Origin: Actinacidiphila acidipaludis | GTDB taxonomy: Bacteria; Actinomycetota; Actinomycetes; Streptomycetales; Streptomycetaceae | DNA: 64,000 bases | Direction of reading: 5' to 3' | Assembly: GCF_019890725.1 (NCBI RefSeq) | Contig: NZ_JAINZZ010000005.1 | Span: 210,025 to 274,024 of the forward strand | Position numbers and translations under genes: made by a program | The notes under the pieces: generated by a model | The model's input: the letters and a program-made list of their open reading frames with translations, nothing else | What the model was told of the DNA's origin: nothing | Database searches by the model: none | Shown: positions 34,286 to 44,900 of the stretch, in pieces | Layout: each line of letters begins with the position of its first letter | Numbering within the stretch: position 1 is the stretch's first letter

Positions 34286-34561
34286 TCCGCCACCGTACGG
34301 CGCGACCACCGCCCGGCACAGCCCCACCACAGAGCCCGCATCAACCGTGCGCTGCCATGGGCGCCTTGTGTCTGCTCCCCGCCGGCCCCGGCCCCTCCGT
34401 AGCCGCCGCTCTCCGGCGGCAAAAGGGCCCGCGCCTCCCTGCCGGACGGCCGTCGCCGCCCACGGCCGGAACGGCAGCTCGCCCCTGCGCGCCTCCGACA
34501 CAGGGACGCCCGGGCTTCCGGCACCTCGCGGTGGCCGGGAGCCCGGGCGGAGGCCCCGCGG

Positions 34562-36325
34562 TCAGTGACCGGTACCGGCTGACCAGTACGTGGAGTTGCC
34601 GTCGGGAGAGCTGACAGTCACGTCCCCGTTCGGGTGGATCACCAACACGGCACCGGGGTGCCCGGCGGTGTTGCTGGCCCACAGCGCGTGGCCGGATGCG
34701 TCGTAGACGACGAGGTTGCCGTCGCCCTGGATGGCGACCGTGTGGCCGGAGCCAGGCGTGTGCGACGACCAGCGCACGACGCCGCTGGGGTCGATGACCA
34801 CCAGGTTGCCCTGTCCGTCCATCGCGACCTTCGTGCCGTCCCGGTTGGTGACGGACTGCCCCGCCCCCATGGACGAGCCGGAGGCGATGGCCGTCGCGTA
34901 GGCGACCGCGGGCTTCGGAGCCGGGGCGGGGTCGCTCTTCGGCTGCTCCGGCGCGGGGTTGGCGGGCTTGGCGGGAGTCGCCGGCTTCGCCGGGACCGTG
35001 GACTTCGCCGGGGTGACCGGAGTCGCCGGCTTGGCGGGCGCGGCCGGAGTGACGGCCTTGGCCGGGGTCGCCGGCTTCGTGACCGCCGGTGTCCGGGTCT
35101 CGGCCGGCTTCGCCGAGGTGACCTCGGGCGTGGCCGCCGTGTCCTTGGTGGCGGTGTGGGCAGCCGGGGTGCTCGTCGTCGACTTCGAGGAGGACGAGGT
35201 GGACGAGGAGGACGAGGTGGACGGCTTGGCGGGAACGGCCGGGGTCGCCGGCGGCGCCGCTTTCTGCGGGGTGGACGACGTCCCCCCGAACGTGAGGACC
35301 GGGAACTTCGGCGAGTCCTTCCCGCCCTTCGTGTCCGCGGAGTCGTCAGGGGGCGTGCCGTGCGGGGCGCTCGCCGCGTTCTTGTCCGGTGTGGCGGAGC
35401 GCGGGGACGGGGACAGCGGCGGTGTGCCGTCCAGGCCCGGGGCAAGCGGGGCGCCGTCGGGGCCGACCAGCGCGGGCAGCGCGACAGTGCCCCCGGGGTT
35501 GCCCGGAGGCGGCGTGACCGTCGTGTCGCCGGAAGCGTCCCCCGTGGGGCCGCCCGGGGTGGGCGCGCCGCCGATGCGGGCCCCGGCGCCGGAACCGGTG
35601 TCCGTGCCGGGGACGACGGCGGTGTCGTTCTGGTACGGCAGGGCGTGGCCGGAGGCCGACGGGCTCGGGCTGTCGCCGGTCCCGGCGTGCGCGAGCGCAC
35701 CGGAACGGGGACCGTCCGAACCGTGCTGGGCCGGGGCGGGCATCTGGCTGGAGTAGCCGTCGGGCCCGTCGACGGAGCCGTCGCCGTGGTGGGTCGTGTC
35801 GCCGCCGAGGCCGGCGATCGGCTGCGGGCTGCCGGTGCCCTCGAAGGTCGTGGTGTCGCGGTCGTTGTTGTGCACGAACGGGACGGTGACCAGGACCGCA
35901 CCGGCGACCGCGGCGGCCGTCATCAGCGGCCAGCGTCCGGCCTTGGTCGCCAGGGCGGCGACGCGGTGCGGGCGTTCGGCACGGGCCTCGGCCGCGGCGG
36001 CGAGGCTGCCGGTGAGGACGGCCTCGGCCGCGGCTTCGGCCTGCGGGTCCGCGGTGGCAGCGGGCTGCTGCCGCCCCCGGGTCTCCGGGCGCGGCAGCCG
36101 GCCGGCGACCGGTCCGCTCTCTCGCACGCCGGCCACGGCGGCCACGGCGGCCGGTTCGGTCGCGGCGACGGCCTGCGCAGCGGCGATCGCGGCCGACGCG
36201 GCAGCGCCGCCGGTGTCGGTCTCGTCCAGGGGCAGGGCCAGCGCCCGCCGTATGCGCGGCGTCGCGGCCGGGCCGCCTGTCCCCGCCGTCGGCGGGGGTC
36301 CGGCCGCCGGGTGGTCGAGGGCCAT
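34562..36325 (-). CDS. Membrane-anchored bulb-lectin protein of the type VII locus
   Basis: The protein is 587 residues from ATG 36325 behind GAGGAGG. The N-terminus of about 130 residues is Ala/Pro/Arg-rich and presumably cytoplasmic. One transmembrane helix follows (WPLMTAAAVAGAVLVTVPFV, residues about 132-151). A linker of about 300 residues rich in Pro, Ala, Thr and Ser contains a poly-Ser/Thr stretch and PAKPATPAK-type repeats likely to span the wall. The C-terminus is a bulb-type (B-lectin) domain with the repeated signature GQGNLVVID and GDGNLVVYD. Such lectins bind mannose-type glycans. It directly follows the ART-like gene (55-bp gap, same strand). A role in surface recognition or in anchoring the secretion apparatus is inferred. 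Confidence 0.78.
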   Translation of the reverse strand: MALDHPAAGPPPTAGTGGPAATPRIRRALALPLDETDTGGAAASAAIAAAQAVAATEPAAVAAVAGVRESGPVAGRLPRPETRGRQQPAATADPQAEAAAEAVLTGSLAAAAEARAERPHRVAALATKAGRWPLMTAAAVAGAVLVTVPFVHNNDRDTTTFEGTGSPQPIAGLGGDTTHHGDGSVDGPDGYSSQMPAPAQHGSDGPRSGALAHAGTGDSPSPSASGHALPYQNDTAVVPGTDTGSGAGARIGGAPTPGGPTGDASGDTTVTPPPGNPGGTVALPALVGPDGAPLAPGLDGTPPLSPSPRSATPDKNAASAPHGTPPDDSADTKGGKDSPKFPVLTFGGTSSTPQKAAPPATPAVPAKPSTSSSSSTSSSSKSTTSTPAAHTATKDTAATPEVTSAKPAETRTPAVTKPATPAKAVTPAAPAKPATPVTPAKSTVPAKPATPAKPANPAPEQPKSDPAPAPKPAVAYATAIASGSSMGAGQSVTNRDGTKVAMDGQGNLVVIDPSGVVRWSSHTPGSGHTVAIQGDGNLVVYDASGHALWASNTAGHPGAVLVIHPNGDVTVSSPDGNSTYWSAGTGH

Positions 36326-36380
36326 CCGTCCTCCTCGGTCGTCTGGGTGATGGGGTGTCCGGTACAGCTCCGGTGGCGGG

Positions 36381-39300
36381 TCAGCCGCCGGGACCCGGGC
36401 CGGACGTGAGCAGGCCCAGCGGGCCGGTGCACCGTCCGGGTGTGCGGGCAGGGCTGAGCGGACCGGCCGCGGTTCCCTCGGGGAGGGCACGCGACCGGAG
36501 CCGGTCAAGGGCGATCTCGTCGGCCGCGTCCAGGACGCCGGGGACGGCCGCGGGCGTGGATTCGGGGAGTTCGCGCAGCAGGACGACAGCCGTCCCGTCC
36601 AGGTCGTCGACGGCCAGCAGCCGCAGCCGCGTCCCGGGGGCGAACAGCACCTCGTCGGCCGTGCCCGGGCCCGCGGCCTCGGCGCCCAGCAGCGAGCCGG
36701 CCCGGCGGCCCGTCATCGACCACACGAGGTAGCGGTCCCCCGCCACCGCCGGGCCGCCCCGCTCCAGGGCGAGTCCGCTGACGGGCAGCACGTCGCCCAG
36801 CTCCTCGCCGGGTAGCAGGAGCCGGGCCGTCTCGGCGATCCCCGGGGAACCGGCGGGGCGCACGACGGCGCCACGGTAGGAGGGCAGCCGGCGCAGCGCG
36901 GCGGCCACGCACGCGAGCACCGGTACGAGGGCGCGGTCGCCTGTGAGGGCCGCCGCGCGCAGCCCCTCGTACGACCAGGGCGCGCCGGGCTCGGCGTCCA
37001 TGTAGGCGTGTAGCAGGGCCAGTTCGGCGGTGGCGTCCTCCGACTCGGCCGCGGAGCCGCCGCGCAGGGCGGGGATGTGGGTCATGGCCCGGGTCACCGC
37101 CGCGCTGTGGGCGTCCCAGGCGGCTCCCAGCAGCACCCGGATCAGGTCCCGTTCGGCTGCGGTGCTGCGCCGGGACGGCTGGACGAGGACACGTCCGGCG
37201 ATCACCGGCGTGCCGGGCGGTCCCGGCACGGCCGGCGGGACGGGGGCCGCCGGCGGGACGGGGGCTGCCGGTCTCACGGGCGCCTCCGCGACGGCGGAGG
37301 ACCCGGGAGAACCGGGGGCCTCCGGGGCGTGGGGTGACCTCGCGGTGGCGTGCTCCTCCGGAGTACCGGGCGCGGTGCCGGATGCCTGCGGCGTGACGGA
37401 CTGCTCGGTGACGCCGGGCGCCGCCGCGATGCCGGACGTGGGCGCTCCCTCGGGTGGCCGCGGGATGGCGGGCGGGGGCATGAGGGGAGGCGTACCCGCG
37501 GTGCCGCCTTCGGTGGCCAGCCGCAGCGGTGGGAGCACGGGCGCCTCGTCGGGCAGGGGGCCGCTCTCGTGCTCGGGCGATTCGGTTTCCCGCACGGGCG
37601 TGACGACGTCCTCCCCGGCGGCGGCTTCGGCGCGGCCCGGGCCGGCCGAGAAGGCCGAGGTGCCGGATTCCGGGGATGCCGGCCGCGGCGCGCCGGTGGC
37701 GACTGCGCGGACGGCGGCTCGCCCGGAGGTCCCGTTCCCCGGCCCGGCCGCCGGGTGACGCGACACGCCTGGGGCCGTCGGCTGGTCCGCGCCGGCACCC
37801 GGTGCGTCGCCCGGAGCACCAAGCGCGGCCGTCCCGGGCGTTCCCGGACCGGGCGTTCCCGGCTTCGGCGTTCCCTGACCGGGCGTTCCCGGCCCGGGCG
37901 TTCCCGGACCGGGCGCACCGTGCACGGCGGGGGCCTGGGACGTCGTGTTGTCCTGCCGTACGCCGGTCGCCGGCGACTGGGCGCGCGCGGACCCTCCTCG
38001 GGTCTGACCCGTGATCGCGTTCCCGCTCGCGGCACCGTCCTCGGCCGGGGACGGTCCGTCCGCAGGCGGGGCAGCCGCGGGCGCGCCGCCGGAACCGCCC
38101 CGGTTCGCACCCGCCGAGGACAGGACCGGGAATCCGAGCAGGCGCGGCCTGACGCGTGCGGCCTCCGCCGAGGCCGATCCGCCGGACGGCGACGCCGCGG
38201 TGCTCCCCGCGGTCCCACGGTTCGCCCCGGTGTCACTGCTCGCGGCACCTTCCGTCTCGGGCACGCCCGTGGAGAGAGCACCCGTGGACGGCACCCCTTC
38301 CACGGGAGACCCGACCGAGCGCACCCTCTCGGACGCGGCGCCGACGGGGGCCCGGCCGCTTGACGACGTTGTCGTCCTCGGCGCGACCGCTGTCTCCTCC
38401 GCGGGCGACACCGCCCGAAGAGGTGCACGGCCTGGCGCCGTTGGCGCATCCCGGTCGGCGTCGGTCGCCGCGGCGCCCCCCTGCCGTGAGGAATCGGCGC
38501 TGCCCGCGCCTGCGCCTGCACCGGTCCCGGCACCGGCGGACGTCACAGCGCCCGGCGCGTCGGTTCCCCCGGTAGCGGGCCGAACGGGGGCGGGCACGCC
38601 CTGCGCGGGCGCTTCCTTGACGGGGGCGGCAGGCGCGCCGTGGGCAGGCGCACCCGGCGCCGCAGTGTCCGCAGCCGCAACGGACCGAAGGGGCGCGGAC
38701 GGGACCGCCGCGCCCGGCGCGGCGGAGGACGGCGCCAGGCCCGGAGCCGCGTCCAGGAGGAGGGGGCGCCAGCCGCGCGCTGCGACCGCCAGCCCGTACT
38801 GGACCGCAAGCCTGCGCACCGCCCGGTGCGTCGCCGGCGACGCCTCCCCGTGGAGCTGGATCATCGTGCGGTCGCGGACGTCGTCCTGGAGCGCGCCGAA
38901 GAACCGCTGCAGCGGTGCCCAGAGCGTGGCGTCGTCGAGGCTGAGATCGGGGTGGCCGAGGTCGACGGCCATGACGTCGGGCTCGACGGGCCGCGACGCG
39001 GCGCTCTCCGGTACCCGGGCGTCGCTGGGGCCGACCCACAGGCCGGCCCGGGTGACGGCCACCTGCCAGCGCCGGTCGAGCAGGAGGGTGCCGGGCTCCG
39101 CGCCCGGACGCAGGCCGCCGATCGGGGCGCGCCAGTCGGCCAGCCGGGGCCGCGCCCCGGCGGGGACGCAGGTGACCGCTTCGACGTAGGGGCGCCAGGA
39201 GGGGTTGCCGTGCTCGTCCAGCAGCACGGTGCGGCCGGCCGGATTGCGGGCGGGGTGGTCCCAGGGGGAGCCGCCGGGCTTCGGCGTGGCGTCGTCGAGG

Positions 39301-40130
39301 AGGACGGTGACGCCGCTGGCGACGCGGAGTTCGGTGCCGAGCAGGTCGGCCGCCTGCTGGGCGGCGGGCAGCAGGTCGCGTCCGTCTCCGGGGAGCAGCC
39401 GGACGGTGCCGCGCACGGAGGCGGGCAAGGCGGCGACGACGTCGGCGAGGGCGTCGGCGGGGACCGGTACAGAGCCGGGTGCGCCGACGAGGACGACGGG
39501 ATGCGCGGAATCCGCCGGCAGGGCGTAGCGGACGGCGTCGGCGCCCTCGGCTGGGCCACCCGCGGGCATCACCATCAGGCCGGCGGGTATGTGGTGCACC
39601 ACGCAGCCCTCGGCGGTGTCGGCGGCGACCCGATCCAGTGCGGCCTGCCAGCCGGGCTGGGGGTGCCGGGGGCCCAGTCGCCGGGGCAGCATCCCGGGGG
39701 AGAACTGCCACCAGGCGCCGGGTGTGCCGGGGACGTCCGGGGCGAAGAGGCCGCCGCCCGGGACGACCATCGCGGCCCCGGCGGGGGCGACCACGTCGAA
39801 CCGCCAGCGTTCGGTGAGGCGGCGGGCCGGTGCGGGCCGGCCGGGAAGCTCCGCGGCTCCGCCGTTCATCACCAGCCGGATCTGGGTGACGCCGGACGCC
39901 TCGCAGGCGTCGAGCGCGGGGGCGAGGCCGTCGCAGAGGGCGTCGGGGTCGGCGAAGCCGGCGCCGACGAGCACGGTGGCCCGGCCGGCGACGGGCGCGC
40001 CGAGCATCTCCCGTGCGGAGGCGGCGAGATGCTCGGGCAGCGGTCCGGGACCGTGCACCACGTAGACGCCGTCGCCGCCGGTGACCCGCAGACCGCCGGA
40101 CTCGGCGCGCCGGGTGGTGCGGGGACTCAC
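36381..40130 (-). CDS. 1249-residue type VII-associated protein with ADP-ribosyltransferase-like C-terminus
   Basis: The start is GTG 40130 with CGGGAG at good spacing. Residues about 1-480 form a globular alpha/beta region (VLVGAGFADPDALCDGLAPA, VVHHIPAGLMVMPAGGP). Residues about 480-970 are an Ala/Gly/Pro/Thr-rich linker with (GxGTP)5 repeats. Residues about 976-1230 look like an ADP-ribosyltransferase fold: Arg1086 in YRGAVV, Ser1138 in VWSMTGRR and Glu1160 in DEVLFAPGTRLRL, in the order of the R-S-E ART class, with the first Glu of ExE replaced by Ala. No transmembrane segment or signal is seen. ART identity is inference and should be modelled. It shares a transcript with the lectin gene and diverges from the mycosin gene. 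Confidence 0.65.
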   Translation of the reverse strand: MSPRTTRRAESGGLRVTGGDGVYVVHGPGPLPEHLAASAREMLGAPVAGRATVLVGAGFADPDALCDGLAPALDACEASGVTQIRLVMNGGAAELPGRPAPARRLTERWRFDVVAPAGAAMVVPGGGLFAPDVPGTPGAWWQFSPGMLPRRLGPRHPQPGWQAALDRVAADTAEGCVVHHIPAGLMVMPAGGPAEGADAVRYALPADSAHPVVLVGAPGSVPVPADALADVVAALPASVRGTVRLLPGDGRDLLPAAQQAADLLGTELRVASGVTVLLDDATPKPGGSPWDHPARNPAGRTVLLDEHGNPSWRPYVEAVTCVPAGARPRLADWRAPIGGLRPGAEPGTLLLDRRWQVAVTRAGLWVGPSDARVPESAASRPVEPDVMAVDLGHPDLSLDDATLWAPLQRFFGALQDDVRDRTMIQLHGEASPATHRAVRRLAVQYGLAVAARGWRPLLLDAAPGLAPSSAAPGAAVPSAPLRSVAAADTAAPGAPAHGAPAAPVKEAPAQGVPAPVRPATGGTDAPGAVTSAGAGTGAGAGAGSADSSRQGGAAATDADRDAPTAPGRAPLRAVSPAEETAVAPRTTTSSSGRAPVGAASERVRSVGSPVEGVPSTGALSTGVPETEGAASSDTGANRGTAGSTAASPSGGSASAEAARVRPRLLGFPVLSSAGANRGGSGGAPAAAPPADGPSPAEDGAASGNAITGQTRGGSARAQSPATGVRQDNTTSQAPAVHGAPGPGTPGPGTPGQGTPKPGTPGPGTPGTAALGAPGDAPGAGADQPTAPGVSRHPAAGPGNGTSGRAAVRAVATGAPRPASPESGTSAFSAGPGRAEAAAGEDVVTPVRETESPEHESGPLPDEAPVLPPLRLATEGGTAGTPPLMPPPAIPRPPEGAPTSGIAAAPGVTEQSVTPQASGTAPGTPEEHATARSPHAPEAPGSPGSSAVAEAPVRPAAPVPPAAPVPPAVPGPPGTPVIAGRVLVQPSRRSTAAERDLIRVLLGAAWDAHSAAVTRAMTHIPALRGGSAAESEDATAELALLHAYMDAEPGAPWSYEGLRAAALTGDRALVPVLACVAAALRRLPSYRGAVVRPAGSPGIAETARLLLPGEELGDVLPVSGLALERGGPAVAGDRYLVWSMTGRRAGSLLGAEAAGPGTADEVLFAPGTRLRLLAVDDLDGTAVVLLRELPESTPAAVPGVLDAADEIALDRLRSRALPEGTAAGPLSPARTPGRCTGPLGLLTSGPGPGG
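37836..37910. repeat. Five 15-bp tandem units inside the ART-like protein gene
   Basis: Units near GGGCGTTCCCGGACC repeat five times, encoding five Gly-x-Gly-Thr-Pro pentapeptides on the minus strand in the flexible linker. Changes in copy number would stay in frame. Confidence 0.75.
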
Positions 40131-40593
40131 TGGCGGCTCCCGGCCGGGCCGGCGCCGTCCGGGGCCGCCCCGGGAACCACCCCGTTCTCGCGCCGGAAAA
40201 CGCTGCTCGTCGTCACCCGGGAAAAGATACCGGGTCCGCAACCGGATCACCGGGCAAGGGGCTTTCCCTGGACGGCAATTGACCGGATCGCCCTGCCGAA
40301 TACGCCCGCAATTCACCTGACGGCGAGCGGGCGGCCCCGAATTCGCCGGGGCGAAGGACAGACCGCGATGGGGCGGCCGTGGCGGTCGTTCATCCGAACG
40401 CCGCGTCACGGCGGTCCGGTTGCCGGCCGGCCTGCGCGGAACGCCCGGCCACCGCGACCCGGCCTTCGCCGACCGCCCGGCCGCCGCCGGCGGTGCGATG
40501 ACCGTGGACCACCCGGCCGGTCGCGAGCGGCGGCTGACCGGGACCGTACGATACGGGCCGTCAAGGGACCACCGCCGCACGGACGGAGACGGA
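40131..40593. other. Divergent promoter gap between ART-like and mycosin genes
   Basis: A 460-bp gap separates two divergent genes. Lower-GC patches (around 40,220-40,330) probably contain both promoters; no clear consensus pair or gene is seen. Confidence 0.45.
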
Positions 40594-41868
40594 ATGGCTG
40601 CCACGACCGGTTCCGGCCGCAAGGGAGTCGGCGGGCGGACGTACGCCGCCGCGTGCTGCTCGCTGGCGCTGCTCCTCACCGGGGCGGCGGCCGGCTCCTC
40701 GGCGGCCGACGCGACGCCGACTCCCCTGCCCTCGGCCGGTGGGACGACGGCGCCGGTGCGGCTGCCGGTGATCCCGACCGGCCTCGACCCGCAGGCGCTG
40801 AAGGGCTGCACGAAGGCGTCCCCGACGGTGGCCCGCACGGTGCCGTGGGCGCAGCAGAGCCTCGAACTCCTCCGGGCCGGGCAGCTGTCGTCCGGCGCCG
40901 GGGTGACGGTGGCGGTGGTGGACACCGGCGTGTCCCGGACGGCGCCCGCACTGGCCGGCCGGGTCACGGCGGCGGGCGACGCCGGGAAGGACTGCGTGGG
41001 GCACGGCACGTTCGTGGCCGGGCTGATCGCGGCGGCTCCGGCGGCCGGCAGCGGCTTCAGCGGGGTGGCGCCGGGATCGCGGGTGCTGGGTCTGAGCGGC
41101 TTCGGGCCGGGCGGCGCGCCGAGCGAGCCGGCCGTCGCGCAGGCGGTGCGGACGGCCGTGGACGCCGGCGCGTCGGTGGTCGACGTGTCGCTGGGCTTCC
41201 AGAACTCCAGCGCCGCGCTGGACTCGGCGCTGGCCTACGCGGCCCGCAAGGACGTCCTGGTGGTGGCCGCCGCGGTCTCCGACGGGGTGCACTACGAGGA
41301 CGCGAGCGACGACGACCCGCCCGCGGTGCCGTTCTGGCCGGCGGCGCGCCCGGGCGTGCTGTCGGTGGTCGACGTGGACGACACAGGGAGCCGGCCAGAC
41401 GGTGCCGTCCGCCCGGCTCGGGCCGACCTGGCCGCGCCCGGCGACGGGGTGATCTCCATCGGCCCCCGTGGCCGCGGCCATTACCTGGGAGACGGGCCCT
41501 CGGTGGCGGCCGCCCTGGTGGCCGGCGCGGCGGTCCTCCTGCGCTCGTACGCACCGAAGCTGACCGCCCCCGAGGTGGCGGCGCGGCTGGAGGCGACGGC
41601 CTATCCGGCGCCGGTGCCGGTACTCGACGCGTACGCGGCGCTGTCGGACGTCCTCCCCGGCGCCGCCGGGCGGACTGCCACGCCGGACACGGCGTTCAGC
41701 CTGCACCCCGAGCCGGCCGATCCGGGCCCCGGGCACCGGGCGCTGCTGGTGGTGGCCGGCTCCGCGCTGGCCGCTGGCGCCCTCGCGGCGAACGCGGCCC
41801 TCGCCCGACGGCGCCGTTCCGCCCCGGCCCGTTCCGGCGCCACCACCCCGGCCGCTCCCCCGTCGTAG
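40594..41868 (+). CDS. Type VII secretion mycosin-like S8 serine protease (divergent)
   Basis: This 424-residue subtilase starts at ATG 40594 behind GGAG. A signal peptide (TYAAACCSLALLLTGAAAG) is followed by a Pro-rich stretch, the S8 fold and a C-terminal anchor helix ALLVVAGSALAAGALAANAAL with a basic tail, the mycosin layout. Catalytic Asp110 lies in VAVVDTGVS and His137 in CVGHGTFVAGL. The nucleophile motif is atypical: Ser303 in GDGPSVAAALVAG instead of GTSxAAPxVAG. The oxyanion Asn is apparently replaced by Ser229 (VVAAAVSDG). Activity may be reduced or specialised. It converges on eccC, with a strong bidirectional terminator between them. Confidence 0.86.
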   Translation: MAATTGSGRKGVGGRTYAAACCSLALLLTGAAAGSSAADATPTPLPSAGGTTAPVRLPVIPTGLDPQALKGCTKASPTVARTVPWAQQSLELLRAGQLSSGAGVTVAVVDTGVSRTAPALAGRVTAAGDAGKDCVGHGTFVAGLIAAAPAAGSGFSGVAPGSRVLGLSGFGPGGAPSEPAVAQAVRTAVDAGASVVDVSLGFQNSSAALDSALAYAARKDVLVVAAAVSDGVHYEDASDDDPPAVPFWPAARPGVLSVVDVDDTGSRPDGAVRPARADLAAPGDGVISIGPRGRGHYLGDGPSVAAALVAGAAVLLRSYAPKLTAPEVAARLEATAYPAPVPVLDAYAALSDVLPGAAGRTATPDTAFSLHPEPADPGPGHRALLVVAGSALAAGALAANAALARRRRSAPARSGATTPAAPPS

Positions 41869-41909
41869 CCTGACGGCGGTCGCCGCGACACCGGGACGGC
41901 GGGTCGTCC

Positions 41910-41945
41910 GCTCACCGGGGCAGAAGGCCGGCCGCCCCGGTGAGC
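41910..41945. terminator. Bidirectional terminator between mycosin and eccC genes
   Basis: GCTCACCGGGGC (41910-41921) pairs perfectly with GCCCCGGTGAGC (41934-41945) around a 12-base loop. It lies in the 90-bp gap between two convergent genes. Confidence 0.8.
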
Positions 41946-41958
41946 GCCGGGGCGCCGG

Positions 41959-44900
41959 TCAGAACAGGTCGGGCACCAGCTCCTCCGCCTCGGTGATCGC
42001 CGTCTGGACCTGGACGGTGCTGCGGCGGGTGATGTAGAGGGCCCGGCCGGGCGGCAGCAGTCGCGGCTTGGTGTTGTTGAAGAGGTAGCCCTCGGCCGGC
42101 GGGCAGGACATCAGCAGGCCGGGCGCGTTGACCTCCAGCAGGCGCCGCACGAGCGGGTCGTTGATGCCTCGCATGGCGCCTGCCGCGGCCCGGGTGAGGA
42201 CCATGTGGAAGCCGACCTCGTAGCCCAGCGGCAGGTGTTCGAGCAGCGGCTCGAAGGGGTTGCGCATGGGGTTGGCGACGAGGTCGTAGTCGTCGATGAG
42301 GATGAACAGCCGCGGCCCGCGCCACCAGTCGGCCTGACGCATCCGGGCGGGGGTGACCTCGGGCCCGGGGGCGCGGGTGCGCAGCGCGCGGGCCGCGCCG
42401 TCGACGAGCTCCCGGAGCTGGTCGACGGAGACGGCGTGGCCGAGCCGGTAGGGCTCGGGCACCGCGTCGATCAGCTCGCGGCGGAAGTCGACGACCAGGA
42501 CGCGCGCCTGGGCGGGGGTGAACCGCTCGGTGATGCTGCGGGCGATCAGCCGCAGCAGGTTGGTCTTGCCGCTCTCGGTGTCGCCGAACGCCACCAGGTG
42601 GGGTGCTTCGGTGAAGTCGTGCCAGGCGGTGCCGAGTTCGGTTTCCTCCACGCCGAGCGGGATGCGGAACAGGGCGCGTGGCGGCCGTCCCTCCCGGGCG
42701 GCGGCGACGGCGGCTGCGGGCGGCGGCGGCAGTTCGGCGACGGGCAGCAGCGTGGGCAGCATCCGCACCGGCGGGGCCGCGGGGCCGGTCCAGCTCTCGG
42801 CGGCGTCGGCGACCAGGTCGCCGACGCCGTCGGCGAGGTCGGCGGCGCTCTCCACACCGTCGATCCGCGGCAGCGCGGCGAGGAAGTGCAGTTTGCTGTC
42901 GGTGGTCAGGCCGCGTCCGGGGCTGCGCGGCACGCTGCCGGCGCGGCGGATGTCGACCATGGAGTCGAGCGGGTCGCCCATCCGCAGCTCCACCCGGGTC
43001 GCGGACTGGTCGCGGATCTGCGAGGAGAGTTCGACCCAGCGGGCGGCGGTGGTGACGAGGTGGACGCCGTAGCTGAGTCCTCCGGCGGCGATCCGGTTGA
43101 CGGTGGGGACGTGGTCCTGGAAGTCCTGCCGGACGGTGGACCAGCCGTCGATGACGAGGAAGACGTCGCCGTGCGGTTCGTCAGGGAACTCGCCGGCCGC
43201 GCGGCGGCGCCGGAACGTCGGCATGGAGTCGATGCCGTGCTCCAGGAACAGGCGCTCGCGCCGGCTGAGCAGGGACGTGATCTCGGCCAGGGTGCGGCTG
43301 ACGCGTTCGTGGTCCAGCCGGCCGGCGACCCCGCCGACGTGCGGCAGGCCGGCCAGCGCCGCGAGCGTGCCGCCGCCGAAGTCCAGGCAGTAGAACTGCA
43401 CTTCGCGCGGGGTGTGGGTGAGGGCGAGGGCGGCGATGAGGCTGCGCACGAGGGTGGACTTGCCGCTCTGCGGGCCGCCCGCGATGCCGACGTGGCCGCC
43501 GGCCCCCGACAGGTCCACGGTCAGCAGGTCGCGCTTCTGCTCGAACGGCCGGTCGATGATGCCGACGGGAACGGTGAGGCCGCCCCGGCCGGGCCAGTCC
43601 GCGGTGGTCAGGCCGAGTGCGTGGTCGGGAGCGAGCGGGGGCAGCAGCCGGTCGAGGGTGGGGGGCAGGTCCAGCGGGGGCAGCCACACCTGGTGTGCGG
43701 GCGGTCCGGCGGCGTGCAGCCGCCCGATGGCGACCGACAGCAGTGAGTTCTCCCCCGCGTCGGGCTCGGAGACCAGCGGGTCGGGCCCGGTGGACTGCGC
43801 TCCGGCGCCCGGCAGTTGGGGGCCGGCGCCGCCCGGCCGGGCACCGGCCAGGGCAAGTGGCTCCCGGCCCGGCTCGGCTCCGGCGTCCTGGGCGCGCTCA
43901 CGCTTCTCGACCCACTCGCCGGTCCACGGCACGACCTGGTGGGCGACCTGTGCCTGGGCCAGCGCACCGGCCCGCTGGCGGTAGGCGCCGGAGACGTACG
44001 CGGCGCGGAACCGGGTCAGCGCCTCGACGCCGCTCTTGAGGAAGCCGCTGCCGGGCTGCGGCGGAAGCTCGTAGGCGTCGGGTACGCCGAGTACGCCGCG
44101 GGACTCCATGGCGGAGAACGTCCGCAGTCCGATCCGGTAGGACAGGTGCGACTCGAGCTGGTGCATGCGGCCCTCGTCCAGCCGCTGCGAGGCGAGCAGC
44201 AGGTGGACGCCGAGCGACCGGCCGAGCCGGCCGATCATCACGAACAGGTCCATGAACTCGCGGTGCGCGGCGAGCAGTTCGCTGAACTCGTCGACGACCA
44301 CGAACAGGCTGGGCAGTGGCGCGAGCGGGGCGCCCGCGGCCCGGGCCCGCTCGTACTCCAGCGCCGAGGTGTGGTTACCGGCGGCGCGCAGCAGCTCCTG
44401 GCGGCGGATGAGTTCGCCGTGCAGGGCGTCCTGCATGCGGGAGACGAGCGCGGCCTCGTCGGCGAGGTTGGTGATCACCGCCGAGGTGTGCGGGAGTTCG
44501 TCCAGGCCGAGGAAGGTCGCGCCGCCCTTGAAGTCGACGAGGACGAAGTTGAGGGTCTCCGAGGAGTGGGTGAGGGCCAGGCCCAGGACGAGGGTGCGCA
44601 GCAGCTCGGACTTGCCGGATCCGGTGGCGCCGATGAGCATGCCGTGCGGGCCCATGCCGCCCTGGGCGGACTCCTTGATGTCGAGTTCGACCGCGCGGCC
44701 GTCGGCGCCGACCGCGATCGGTACCCGCAGCCGGGCCTGCCCGTTCTGGGCCCGCCGCAGCCAGTAGCCGTCGACGTCGTGACGGTGCAGGTCGGGTATG
44801 CCGAGCAGGCTGGTGAGCTGGATGTCGGACTCCAGCGGACGGGCCGCCTCGCCGCTGTCGCCGGTGCGCATCGGGGCGAGCTGCGCGGCCAGCGCCCGGG

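Noticed and set aside
38640..41873. 1077-residue plus-strand frame spanning the ART-like and mycosin genes
   Set aside because: It crosses two oppositely oriented genes and their promoter gap. Its Arg/Gly-rich content is a product of GC bias.
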